DNA from: JAABTH01 sp964492615
GTDB lineage: Bacteria > Bacillota > Dethiobacteria > DTU022
NCBI GenBank assembly: GCA_964492615.1
Contig: CAZBKZ010000002.1
Location: 62,001-126,000, forward strand
Length of the DNA stretch: 64,000 nucleotides
Reading direction: 5' to 3'
Positions 43,495-52,075 of the stretch are shown piece by piece (position 1 is the stretch's first letter; each line of letters starts with the position of its first letter). Below the pieces are notes generated by a model. It was not told the DNA's origin. It made no database searches and saw only the letters and a list, made by a program, of their open reading frames with translations. The position numbers were made by a program, and so were the translations under genes.

Positions 43495-44373
43495 TTGCCC
43501 GTCAATATTTTCTCCAGGGGAGCAATATATACTTCTATGATCAAGAAACTGGTTGGAGCAATCATCGTTTTATTCATAGTTGTTCATGGTGGAACCCTTA
43601 TTGCTTCTGCAGGTCAGTTTGCTCCTGTTTTTATAACCCCCGATGATGTCCTGTACGATTCTGTTCTGGCTATTGAAATGGCCCAGTATTCACTCACGGA
43701 AAACCCAGAAGAGCGTTTGATGATCCTGGAAGAATCAACTAAAAAGGGAATTTTGGCAATTGACAATACGGTGGATGTGAGTGATATTACCATCCTTATC
43801 GGCCATTTTCAGCGCTACGACGATTTGTTATGGGATTTATGGGATGAACTTGATGAAGGCAGGGCCGGAGAATTGGCTCCCCGTTTTATTGAGATGGCAG
43901 AAAAACGTTTACAGCGGCTTGAAGAATCACTGAAGAACGAAAAAATACCATACAGGGCCAGAGAAAATATAAAAAGAGCTTTTCAAAAACAACAGGAAGT
44001 TTTTAACCGGAAAGAAGTGATTGTTTTGGTTGCCGAAAGTAACAATGCTGGTGAAGATGGTTCTGAGTATGGGCTACCTGTAGAAGAGGGAAGATTAAAT
44101 GATATGGCACCGGGCCAGTCCGGTTCCGCACCAGGCCAGTCGGCCACTGTTCCCGGCCAGTCCGGTTCAACACCGGGTCAGTCTGCTTCAGCACCAGGCC
44201 AATCAGGTTCAGCACCGGGCCAGTCCGGTTCAACACCGGGTCAGTCTGCTTCAGCACCAGGCCAATCAGGTTCAGCACCGGGCCAATCAGGTTCAGCACC
44301 GGGCCAGTCTGGTTCAGCACCGGGCCAGTCTGGTTCAGCACCGGGCCAGTCCGGTTCAGCGCCGGGGCGTTAA
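43495..44373 (+). CDS. Exported DUF5667-like protein with APGQSGS repeat tail
   Basis: A 292-aa exported protein. TTG 43495 is used here because GGGAG at 43481-43485 is 9 bases upstream, but ATG 43537 (MIKKLVGAIIVLFIVVHGG) is the more natural start of its signal peptide, with AGGGGAG 14 bases before it. After cleavage near ASAGQF comes a helical domain resembling DUF5667 (ITPDDVLYDSVLAIEMAQYS, ENPEERLMILEE). Residues 205-292 are twelve 7-residue repeats of the APGQSGS type and a final APGR. The low-complexity Pro/Gly/Ser tail suggests a wall-spanning or matrix segment. It lies under a c-di-GMP-type riboswitch and close to a GGDEF/HD-GYP gene, so an adhesion or motility-switch role is inferred. 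Confidence 0.75.
   Translation: MPVNIFSRGAIYTSMIKKLVGAIIVLFIVVHGGTLIASAGQFAPVFITPDDVLYDSVLAIEMAQYSLTENPEERLMILEESTKKGILAIDNTVDVSDITILIGHFQRYDDLLWDLWDELDEGRAGELAPRFIEMAEKRLQRLEESLKNEKIPYRARENIKRAFQKQQEVFNRKEVIVLVAESNNAGEDGSEYGLPVEEGRLNDMAPGQSGSAPGQSATVPGQSGSTPGQSASAPGQSGSAPGQSGSTPGQSASAPGQSGSAPGQSGSAPGQSGSAPGQSGSAPGQSGSAPGR
44107..44370 (+). repeat. 21-bp in-frame tandem repeat (APGQSGS)
   Basis: Twelve 21-bp units run from 44107 to 44358, plus a 12-base partial unit. Units carry Gly/Ala and Ala/Thr/Val variants, and a 63-bp three-unit block (TPGQSAS-APGQSGS-APGQSGS) occurs twice in succession, the mark of recent duplication. The repeat keeps the reading frame of the exported protein. Confidence 0.95.
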
Positions 44374-44375
44374 AC

Positions 44376-44939
44376 ATGAAAAAGCAGTTATTCTTAAATA
44401 GAATATTAACGATAATCTGCTTGACAATCCTTTGCCTGATATTCACAACCTTGTTAAGTTCGTGCTCAAATAGTAATCCTGTATTGCAGGAAGGCTGGGA
44501 TCCAAGAGAGCCGGATTATGGAATAAATTTTAGTTTTGACACTGAAGAAAAATGGCTGCTGATTCAGGACTCTTACAGGGAAGGTGTTGTTCTCCTTGAA
44601 TATCAATACCGCGAGCCGGACAATCCTTTTAAACTGGTAGTAACAATTCTGCCTGTTAGTTATTCTAATCACGATCTGGTTTTGGAAATGCACCGTATGA
44701 TGGAATTAAGTCTGCATAACCATACATTAGTCAATGAAGTTGGAGAAAAATACATTTCAGGTTATCAGGTTTTTACTCTGGCTGCTGAAGCCGGTCTGGA
44801 AAATACAGTGTATGCTTCTTCAGCCGGTCTTAACTATAAAGGGCGCACTTATATGATGACAATGCTTGCAACAAGTGATACCAGCCTGGAGGCCAATAAA
44901 GAACTGGATCTGATTGTTAGTTCGTTAGAACTGGATTGA
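44376..44939 (+). CDS. Putative lipoprotein
   Basis: A 187-aa protein with a lipoprotein signal peptide: hydrophobic TIICLTILCLIFTTLL followed by the lipobox LSSC. The mature part (SFDTEEKWLLIQDSYREGVV, ATSDTSLEANKELDLIVSSL) has an alpha/beta pattern reminiscent of PsbP-like folds, but I do not recognise the family with confidence. It starts only 2 bases after the repeat-protein stop, so the two are probably one transcript under the riboswitch. Confidence 0.75.
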   Translation: MKKQLFLNRILTIICLTILCLIFTTLLSSCSNSNPVLQEGWDPREPDYGINFSFDTEEKWLLIQDSYREGVVLLEYQYREPDNPFKLVVTILPVSYSNHDLVLEMHRMMELSLHNHTLVNEVGEKYISGYQVFTLAAEAGLENTVYASSAGLNYKGRTYMMTMLATSDTSLEANKELDLIVSSLELD

Positions 44940-45114
44940 TTTTTGATTGCATCACCCGACACAAATAACTGGTTATAAACAATCGTGTGCATCAAAAGTC
45001 CGGGGTCTTATTTAGCAATGATCCCCTTTTTATTTTGGGTGATGTCTAGCTAAAAAGATATTTGCTCCAACTGTTTGCAGCTCATCGTTTTACAATATTA
45101 GAGCGGGTGGTCCT

Positions 45115-47466
45115 ATGAAAAACCGTTTATATTTTCCACTGCTGGCAGGATTATTTTTATTCGGTTCATTGATATTTGGGCTGTACACATACAGGGAAAT
45201 AACTAAAACCCGCGTTACTGCTGTAGAACGGACAGAACTTGAGAAAAGCGATGAAATTATACTAGCAGGGGATTATTCATTTCCTCCGCTTTCTTTTACC
45301 GATATTGAAGGTCAGTACAGTGGTTATGAAGCTGACCTGGTTGCTTCCCTGGAGGTAACTCTAGGCATACCGCTTACTTATCACCAGGTTCTGTGGAGTG
45401 AGGCGGTTGAAAGCCTCGACACCGGGGAAATAACGGCGATAACAGGTATGCGTGTAACAAGTGAAAGATCAGAAAAATATCACTTTACCGATCCATACTG
45501 GGAAACTGCATACAGCATGGTTTTTAAAGATGGATCGGAGTATGAAGATTTACTAAACAAAGATTTTCTGAAAATAGCGGTGCAAAATCGTTCCGCCACT
45601 TATGATTATTTTGTTGATCATTACTACCGTGAAGACATTAAGTTTTTCTTGATAGATCAGCCTGCAGAAGCAATTCTGATGCTGGAAGATAACCTGATTG
45701 ACATTTGGTTTGAAAATTACCAGGTTGCCCGCTATGAGTTACTAAGGGCAGGAATGCTTGACGAGGTTGATTTTTACATAATTCCTGAGAGCGTCGGCCG
45801 TTATTCTCTGGCGTTTGGTTCCGGCTATGAACATCTTGTTCCAATATTTAACAAAGCGTTGCTTTCATTAGAAAAGGATGGCATTTTAACCGAGCTTGAT
45901 CGAAAATGGTTTGGATTGTCCGACCTGCGTACTTCTTCTCCCTGGCCTCTTGCCTTACCAACAATTTTTTACGTTATATTCACTTTATTTATTCTTGTTC
46001 TTTTTTGGAACAGACTACTACAACGTAAAGTTAGCAGCAAAACGGAACAGTTAAGTCGCAGCGAGATGAAATTTAAAGCCTCGTTTGAAGGGACTCATGA
46101 TGCCATATATATAATAGATGAGCTTAATAAAATAGTAGAGTGCAATGGTAATGCGTGTGCACTTTTTGGATATGAGAGGGAGGAGCTTATCGGAGCTACT
46201 CCTTATATTTTATACCCTGAACGGCAGGGTGACGATAGCGATTCATTTCAACTTTTAAAAGAGGTTATCGGTTCAGTAATAAGCAGCGGCAATATGATCA
46301 AGGTTGAGATGCTGCAACGGCGAAAAGACGGTTCAACTTTTCTGAGTGAGGCTGCTCTCAGGTCTTATTTCCTTGGTGAAGAAAGGGTTGTCCAGGCTAA
46401 CATAACTGATATAACAGAACATAAAACAATACTCTCCCAGCTTGAGTTTCTCAGCCTGCACGACCAGCTTACCGGTCTTTATAATCGTAATTTCTTTGAG
46501 ATGGAGCTGAACAGACTCAGGGAAACCAACGCTTATCCCATAACCCTTATATCGTGTGATATAGACGGGCTGAAACTGATTAATGATTCGATGGGGCATG
46601 ATGTAGGAGATCGACTTTTAAAAGCCTGTTCCGGGTTGCTGGCTAAATCGTTGAGAAGTACTGACAAGCTGGCCAGGGTTGGCGGTGATGAATTCTGTAT
46701 TATCATGCCGGAAACCGATAATATAGGTGCTGAAGAGATAGCCAGAAGAATTAGATCCAATATAGTCCATTACAATGAAAAGCACCCGGATCTGCCCCTT
46801 GGACTTTCGCTTGGTTTGGCCACAGCAACTAACAGGGAAATGCTTTTTAAGGATCTTTTTAAGCAAGCTGATGACCATATGTACAGGGATAAGCTGCATC
46901 GCAGTTCCAGCATTAAAAACAGGGTAGTGCAGAGCCTTCTTGCAGCCCTGGCGGAAAGGGATAATCTGACCGGGGGGCATGCTGAGAGGTTAGAAGAGCA
47001 CTGCCTGGCCATCGGAGAAAAGATTACCCTGAATTCAAGGCAGCTGGCCGATCTGGCTCTGCTGGCTAAAGTGCACGATCTTGGAAAAGTAGGTATTCCG
47101 GATAAAATATTGAACAAAAAAGGACCGCTTTCAAAAGATGAGTGGAATGTAATGAAAGAACATTCTGAGAAGGGTTTTCGCATAGCCCTTTCTTCTCCGG
47201 ACCTTTCAGGAATAGCCGATCTGATTCTTAAGCATCATGAACACTGGGATGGCAATGGTTACCCCCTTGGCTTGAAAGGTGAGGAAATACCGATAGAATG
47301 CCGGGTGCTGGCTATAGTGGATGCTTATGACGCCATGACCAACAAACGTCCTTATGCGCCGGTTAAGAGTCCGGGAGAAGCGCTTGAAGAAATTGCCAGG
47401 GGAGCTGGAAGTCAGTTTGATCCCAGAATTGTAGAAGTATTTTTTAGCCTGCTTGAAAAAGTGTAG
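45115..47466 (+). CDS. Solute-binding sensor with PAS, GGDEF and HD-GYP domains
   Basis: A 783-aa membrane protein that may both make and degrade c-di-GMP. Order: membrane helix 8-25; extracytoplasmic SBP_bac_3 domain about 45-265 (ILAGDYSFPPLSFTD, ITGMRVTSERSEKYHFTDPY); second membrane helix near 285-303; PAS about 320-440; GGDEF about 450-600 with the intact motif RVGGDEFCI; HD-GYP about 610-783 with HDLGKVGIPDKIL and HHEHWDGNGYPLGLKG. Both catalytic signatures look functional. The periplasmic part suggests sensing of an amino acid or similar solute. It lies downstream of the riboswitch-controlled pair after 175 bases, so separate control is likely. Confidence 0.93.
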   Translation: MKNRLYFPLLAGLFLFGSLIFGLYTYREITKTRVTAVERTELEKSDEIILAGDYSFPPLSFTDIEGQYSGYEADLVASLEVTLGIPLTYHQVLWSEAVESLDTGEITAITGMRVTSERSEKYHFTDPYWETAYSMVFKDGSEYEDLLNKDFLKIAVQNRSATYDYFVDHYYREDIKFFLIDQPAEAILMLEDNLIDIWFENYQVARYELLRAGMLDEVDFYIIPESVGRYSLAFGSGYEHLVPIFNKALLSLEKDGILTELDRKWFGLSDLRTSSPWPLALPTIFYVIFTLFILVLFWNRLLQRKVSSKTEQLSRSEMKFKASFEGTHDAIYIIDELNKIVECNGNACALFGYEREELIGATPYILYPERQGDDSDSFQLLKEVIGSVISSGNMIKVEMLQRRKDGSTFLSEAALRSYFLGEERVVQANITDITEHKTILSQLEFLSLHDQLTGLYNRNFFEMELNRLRETNAYPITLISCDIDGLKLINDSMGHDVGDRLLKACSGLLAKSLRSTDKLARVGGDEFCIIMPETDNIGAEEIARRIRSNIVHYNEKHPDLPLGLSLGLATATNREMLFKDLFKQADDHMYRDKLHRSSSIKNRVVQSLLAALAERDNLTGGHAERLEEHCLAIGEKITLNSRQLADLALLAKVHDLGKVGIPDKILNKKGPLSKDEWNVMKEHSEKGFRIALSSPDLSGIADLILKHHEHWDGNGYPLGLKGEEIPIECRVLAIVDAYDAMTNKRPYAPVKSPGEALEEIARGAGSQFDPRIVEVFFSLLEKV

Positions 47467-47615
47467 TTATTTTTTATGAATTATTAACTAAATTTTTAAA
47501 ATACTTTAATATAGAAAAAATACATGCTAAAATTAATAATGTGTTTGTTTTTAGCCAAATGGAAATTATACCGGATAAGTTTAAAAGTTAAATATTAAAA
47601 GCGGGGGTGGAATTA

Positions 47616-48557
47616 TTGGCATTGGCAAAAATTGTTGTGGCGCTTGGTGGAAATGCCCTTCAGAGGAAAGGAGCACCAGCAACAGCTGAAGCTCAGCTGG
47701 CAGTAGTTAAGGAAACTGTAGAATTTATTGCTGAAATGAGTTGTCGTGATTATGAGCTGGCAATAGTTCATGGTAACGGTCCCCAGGTAGGGAATATTGT
47801 CCTGGCCAGTGAAACGGCTGCAGAAGTTGTCCCGTCAATGCCTTTTGATGTTTGTGGCGCAATGAGCCAGGGTTATATCGGCTATCACATTCAACAGGCT
47901 CTGCGCCATGCGCTGCAAAAGCGTTCAAGAAATATCCCGGTAGTAACAATAGTAACCCAGGTTATCGTTGACAGGAATGATCCTGCGTTTAATGAGCCAA
48001 CCAAGCCGATCGGACCTTTCTATGATGAAAAGGAAGCAAAAAAGATAGCTGATGAAAAGGGTTATATAGTTAAAGAAGATTCAGGCAGGGGGTGGCGGCG
48101 CGTTGTTGCTTCGCCAATGCCCAGGCGTATCGTTGAGTTTTCCTGTCTCAGGGAATTGTGGGACACAACAATTGTAATAACTGCCGGAGGCGGGGGAATT
48201 CCGGTAATAGAGCATGAAGATGGTTCGCTTGAAGGTGTTGCCGCGGTGATTGATAAGGATTTGGCTGCTTCAAGACTCGCCGATGATATTGATGCTGATA
48301 TCCTGATGATCCTGACCGAAGTGGAAAAGGTGGCCTTAAATTTTAATAAACCCGACCAGGTAGATTTAGGTCAGCTTACCGTAGCGGATGCAGAAAAATA
48401 TATAAAAGAAGGACACTTTGCCCCGGGTAGTATGCTGCCAAAAATTCAGGCTGCTGTTAATTTCGTAAAGGAAAACCCGGGTAAGAAAGCGATAATAACT
48501 TCGCTGTTTAAGGCACTTGACGCACTTGATGGAAAAACAGGAACAGTAATCAGTTAA
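47616..48557 (+). CDS. arcC: Carbamate kinase
   Basis: Carbamate kinase makes ATP from carbamoyl phosphate and ADP in arginine, purine or pyrimidine breakdown. Motifs: KIVVALGGNALQRKG, VHGNGPQVGNIV and ITAGGGGIPVIE. Start is uncertain: GGGGGTG at 47603-47609 fits TTG 47616; TTG 47622 (giving MAKIVVALGG) and GTG 47607 are alternatives. No arginine deiminase or ornithine transcarbamylase gene adjoins it, so the carbamoyl phosphate source is unknown. Confidence 0.95.
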   Translation: MALAKIVVALGGNALQRKGAPATAEAQLAVVKETVEFIAEMSCRDYELAIVHGNGPQVGNIVLASETAAEVVPSMPFDVCGAMSQGYIGYHIQQALRHALQKRSRNIPVVTIVTQVIVDRNDPAFNEPTKPIGPFYDEKEAKKIADEKGYIVKEDSGRGWRRVVASPMPRRIVEFSCLRELWDTTIVITAGGGGIPVIEHEDGSLEGVAAVIDKDLAASRLADDIDADILMILTEVEKVALNFNKPDQVDLGQLTVADAEKYIKEGHFAPGSMLPKIQAAVNFVKENPGKKAIITSLFKALDALDGKTGTVIS

Positions 48558-48687
48558 AGTATAATGAAAGCATAACCGGCTTGAGACATTATCCCGAAAG
48601 GTTCATGATGGAATGGGAAAACTGATTATTCATTAGCAAAGATATAAGGACATGTGTATATACTGCCTGTTGAAAGGGGCTTTATGT

Positions 48688-50529
48688 ATGAAAGGTTTTC
48701 ATGGAAAAATTCTTGAGATCGACCTGACGCAGGGTAGCTGTAAAACTACAGAAATTCCCGAAGATGATTATCGCCTGTTTCTGGGGGGCAGCGGTCTCGC
48801 TGCCGAGCTCTATGATAAACGCGGTTACAGCACGATTGAACCGCTCTCGGAAGAGGCTCCATTGATTATTCTGACCGGTATACTCACCGGCTATAACGTT
48901 CCCACTGCTTGCAAAGCAGCTTTTTGCGGCAAATCACCCGCCACCGGTATCTGGGCTGAGGCAGTTGTTGGAGGATACTGGCCGGCTGCCCTGAAAACCT
49001 GCGGTTTCGACGGGTTGGTTATAACTGGAAGAGCGGAGAAACCGGTATACTTGCATCTTGAAGAGGGCTGCTGTTCTATCGATGACGCATCCTCTTTATG
49101 GGGTGAAGATGTTTATTCAACAGTGGCAAGCCTGCAAAACGTTCATGGAAACAAGTCCAGGATGGCTGCGATTGGACCGGCCGGAGAAAATCAGGTAATG
49201 ATATCGGCAATTATGATTGATGGTCAAAATGCCAGAGCAGCCGGACGCTGTGGTATGGGGGCCCTGATGGGTTCAAAAAATTTGAAGGCAATTGTTGCTG
49301 GTAAAAGCAATTTAATGCCCCCGCTTAATGATCAGAAAGCGCTGGCAGAGGCCAGGAAAAAGATATTACCGGGTATTCGGGAAAAAGCCAAAGGTTTGAG
49401 CGCTTATGGGACCGCCGGTGGCGTGCCTGTAGTGGAAAAATTAGGCGATCTGCCCATTCGCAACTGGTCGGAGGGCAGCTGGAGCGATGGGGCGGCTATG
49501 GTTTCGGGACAGGCGATGGCAGATAAATATTTTGTTAAGCATTATGCCTGTTATGCCTGCCCGATCCGCTGCGGTAAGGAGATGGAAGTACCCATCGGTG
49601 ATTATAAAGGGACAGTATCACACGGTCCGGAATATGAAACCATAGCCGGGTTCGGCGCGTTGTGCCTCAACGATGACCCGGCTTATATAGTTGCTGCAAA
49701 TGATTTATGTAACAGGCTTGGTATCGATACAATATCCGGTTCGGGTGTTATTGCTTTTGCCATGGAGCTGCATCAGCACAAACTGATACCTGATCATTTG
49801 CTCAGCGGTATAGAGCTTGAATGGGGCAATGGTGAGGCTATTCTGACCTTGCTCAGACAGATTGCGAACCGAGAAGGGTTGGGAGAATACCTGGGCAGGG
49901 GAGTAAAAAAAGCAGCCCGGGAATTTGGTCCTCTTGCTGCCGAGTTTGCTATTGAAAGCAAAGGACTGGAATTTGCATATCATGATCCCCGGGCTTTTAC
50001 CAGCATGGCTGTTATTTATGCTACGGGAGCCAGGGGAGCCTGCCATCTGGAAGGGTTAACCTATTTTAATGAAAACAAGGCTTTCCCAGCCTCACTGGTT
50101 GGATTGCAGGATGATTATGAGCCTCACGGCATTGAAGGCAAAGCTCTACTGGCCAGAACCATGCAGGATTACATGGTTCTTTTTAATGCTCTTGGCCTGT
50201 GCAAATTTTTAATCCGTGGCCATGTCCGCCCTATTGATATCGCCGAATGGGTGGCAGCAGTAACCGGATGGAATATTGATGAGAAGGAGATGTTAACTGC
50301 CGGAGAAAGAATTTTTAATCTTAAACGTAAAATTAATGTCGGCTTGGGTATCAGTAGAAAAGACGATACCCTGCCACCTCGCCTGCTGGCCCACGACCGG
50401 GAAGAAGGTGCCGCGGCAGGCTCTTTACCGCACCTGGGTAAAATGCTGTATGAGTATTACAAGATTCGTGGATGGAGTGCAGAGGGTATACCCGAAAATG
50501 AAACCCTCAGTCGCCTGGGTCTGCTTTAG
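48688..50529 (+). CDS. Aldehyde:ferredoxin oxidoreductase (tungsten-type)
   Basis: AOR oxidises aldehydes to acids with ferredoxin, using a tungsto-pterin and a 4Fe-4S cluster; it also runs in reverse in acid reduction. Signs: KILEIDLTQG start, FLGGSGLAAEL, AAIGPAGENQVMISAIM, GRCGMGALMGSKNLKAIV, cluster ligands in CYACPIRCGKEM, and C-terminal DTISGSGVIAFAMEL and GLCKF. ATG 48688 has AAAGGGG upstream and gives MKGFHGKILEIDL (613 aa); ATG 48652 would add 12 unrelated residues. With the aminotransferase next to it, a pathway from an amine or amino acid through an aldehyde to an acid is plausible. Confidence 0.94.
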   Translation: MKGFHGKILEIDLTQGSCKTTEIPEDDYRLFLGGSGLAAELYDKRGYSTIEPLSEEAPLIILTGILTGYNVPTACKAAFCGKSPATGIWAEAVVGGYWPAALKTCGFDGLVITGRAEKPVYLHLEEGCCSIDDASSLWGEDVYSTVASLQNVHGNKSRMAAIGPAGENQVMISAIMIDGQNARAAGRCGMGALMGSKNLKAIVAGKSNLMPPLNDQKALAEARKKILPGIREKAKGLSAYGTAGGVPVVEKLGDLPIRNWSEGSWSDGAAMVSGQAMADKYFVKHYACYACPIRCGKEMEVPIGDYKGTVSHGPEYETIAGFGALCLNDDPAYIVAANDLCNRLGIDTISGSGVIAFAMELHQHKLIPDHLLSGIELEWGNGEAILTLLRQIANREGLGEYLGRGVKKAAREFGPLAAEFAIESKGLEFAYHDPRAFTSMAVIYATGARGACHLEGLTYFNENKAFPASLVGLQDDYEPHGIEGKALLARTMQDYMVLFNALGLCKFLIRGHVRPIDIAEWVAAVTGWNIDEKEMLTAGERIFNLKRKINVGLGISRKDDTLPPRLLAHDREEGAAAGSLPHLGKMLYEYYKIRGWSAEGIPENETLSRLGLL

Positions 50530-50619
50530 CAAGCAAGCACCCGGTTCGGAAAGATGCTTATTCTTCCCGGATGCAGGAATAAACAGTAAAAGATGAATTT
50601 CTCTTGGAGGTGCACAAAC

Positions 50620-51933
50620 GTGTCAGGAATTGGAGAACTGGAACGAAAGTATGTTTTAAGATCCTGGGCAGTTCAGGGTAAAAATACTTATGAAGAAATA
50701 GTTAAAGCCCAGGGATGCTGGTTTTGGAACAGTGAGGGCAAAAAATATTTAGATTTTTCTTCACAGCTGATAAATATAAACATCGGGCATCAACATCCGA
50801 AGATTATCGAGGCTATCAAGGAGCAAGCAGAAAAAATATGCTACATTACCCCTTCCTATGCCAGTGAGCCAAGAGCAAAGTTGGCAGAGTTGGTGGCTAA
50901 ACATACTCCGGGGGATCTGGTTAAAACACTATTTACCCTTGGTGGAGCTGAGGCGAATGACAATGCCATAAAAATCGCCCGCGCTTTTACAGGGCGTTTC
51001 AAGGTTATCTCCCGCTATCGCTCTTATCATGGAGCGACATATGGGGCAATATCGCTTACAGGTGATCCCCGCCGCCCGCCGGTTGAGCCTGGTATTCCCG
51101 GAGTGGTCCGTGTTTTTGAACCCTATTGTTACCGCTGCAGCTTTGGTAAAAGTTACCCGGGGTGCGGGCTGGAATGTGCTGAGCATGTTCGCGAAGTAAT
51201 GCTGTATGAAGGCCCCGATAACATTGCTGCTTTTTTTGTAGAGCCGGTAACCGGCACAAACGGTATCTTTGTACCTCCAAAAGAGTATTTGCCCCGGATC
51301 AGGGAAATCTGTGATGAATTCGGAGTTTTGCTCGTAGCAGATGAAGTCATGACCGGTTGGGGCAGAACGGGTAAATGGTTCGGAGTTGATAACTGGAATG
51401 TGATTCCTGATATGATGACCATGGCTAAGGGAATAACCCAAGGCTACATTCCGCTGGGTGCCGTGGTTGTAAACGAAAAAATTGCAAATTATCTTGACAG
51501 TAACATGCTCTGGTGTGGCCTGACCTATAGCGGTCATCCCCTGGCCTGCGCTACTGGAGTTGCAACTGTGAAGGTTTATGAAGAAGAAAACCTGATAGAA
51601 AACTCAGCAGCTATGGGTGAAGTATTATGGAAGCGGCTGCTCGAAATGAAAGAGAATCATCCTTCAATCGGAGATGTCCGCTCAATTGGCCTGTTTTCGG
51701 CAATTGAACTGGTCAAAGATCATGAAACAAAAGAGCCGTTGGCTCCCTGGAATGGCCCGGACCCCGGAATTATTGGTAAGATTAGCAGCTGTTTGAAGGA
51801 AAAAGGCGTATATGTTTACCCACGCTGGAATTACCTTTTTATAGCTCCGCCAATTGCTATTAATGAAGAAGAGCTCAATTTTGGATTAAATGTAATTGAT
51901 CAGTGTTTGAATCTGGCTGATCAGAGCCTGTAA
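50620..51933 (+). CDS. Class III PLP-dependent aminotransferase
   Basis: A fold-type I aminotransferase of the omega-amino acid/GABA/ornithine group. Residues: FTLGGAEANDNAIKIARAF for the PLP phosphate contacts, VLLVADEVMTGWGRTG with the Asp that contacts the pyridine nitrogen, and MTMAKGITQGYIPLGAVV with the Schiff-base Lys. GGAGGTG at 50607-50613 supports GTG 50620 (437 aa) rather than ATG 50593. It follows the AOR gene by 90 bases. Likely substrates are beta-alanine, GABA, taurine or putrescine-type amines; the aldehyde made could feed AOR. Confidence 0.9.
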   Translation: MSGIGELERKYVLRSWAVQGKNTYEEIVKAQGCWFWNSEGKKYLDFSSQLININIGHQHPKIIEAIKEQAEKICYITPSYASEPRAKLAELVAKHTPGDLVKTLFTLGGAEANDNAIKIARAFTGRFKVISRYRSYHGATYGAISLTGDPRRPPVEPGIPGVVRVFEPYCYRCSFGKSYPGCGLECAEHVREVMLYEGPDNIAAFFVEPVTGTNGIFVPPKEYLPRIREICDEFGVLLVADEVMTGWGRTGKWFGVDNWNVIPDMMTMAKGITQGYIPLGAVVVNEKIANYLDSNMLWCGLTYSGHPLACATGVATVKVYEEENLIENSAAMGEVLWKRLLEMKENHPSIGDVRSIGLFSAIELVKDHETKEPLAPWNGPDPGIIGKISSCLKEKGVYVYPRWNYLFIAPPIAINEEELNFGLNVIDQCLNLADQSL

Positions 51934-51964
51934 AATTGATTAAGTTTACCCTGCAAAATGTCGA

Positions 51965-52003
51965 CAACCTGCACCGGCAGGCTGTATCAACCAGTGCGGG
52001 TTG
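51965..52003 (+). other. Overlapping alternative hairpins after the aminotransferase gene
   Basis: CAACCTGCAC (51965-51974) can pair with GTGCGGGTTG (51994-52003), or CCTGC (51968-51972) with GCAGG (51977-51981); the two are mutually exclusive. No T run follows directly. It may be a terminator or an attenuator for the lipoprotein gene beyond. Confidence 0.45.
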
Positions 52004-52075
52004 CCGTCTGGGTGAATAGAAATGGTATTCTGCCTCTACAGTAAGAATTGACAGCTGTGAAAAGAGGGGTGTCTT

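Noticed and set aside
44107..44370. CRISPR array
   Set aside because: The 21-bp units are contiguous, with no unique spacers, and keep a coding frame.
44003..44446. Minus-strand frame with GPVLNQT-type repeats
   Set aside because: It is the complement of the APGQSGS tandem repeat; low-complexity repeats open all frames.
45001..45036. Terminator GGGG...CCCCTTTTTA before the GGDEF gene
   Set aside because: Only four base pairs with a 17-base loop; a longer CATCACCC/GGGTGATG pairing (44950-45044) exists, but neither is convincing enough to annotate.
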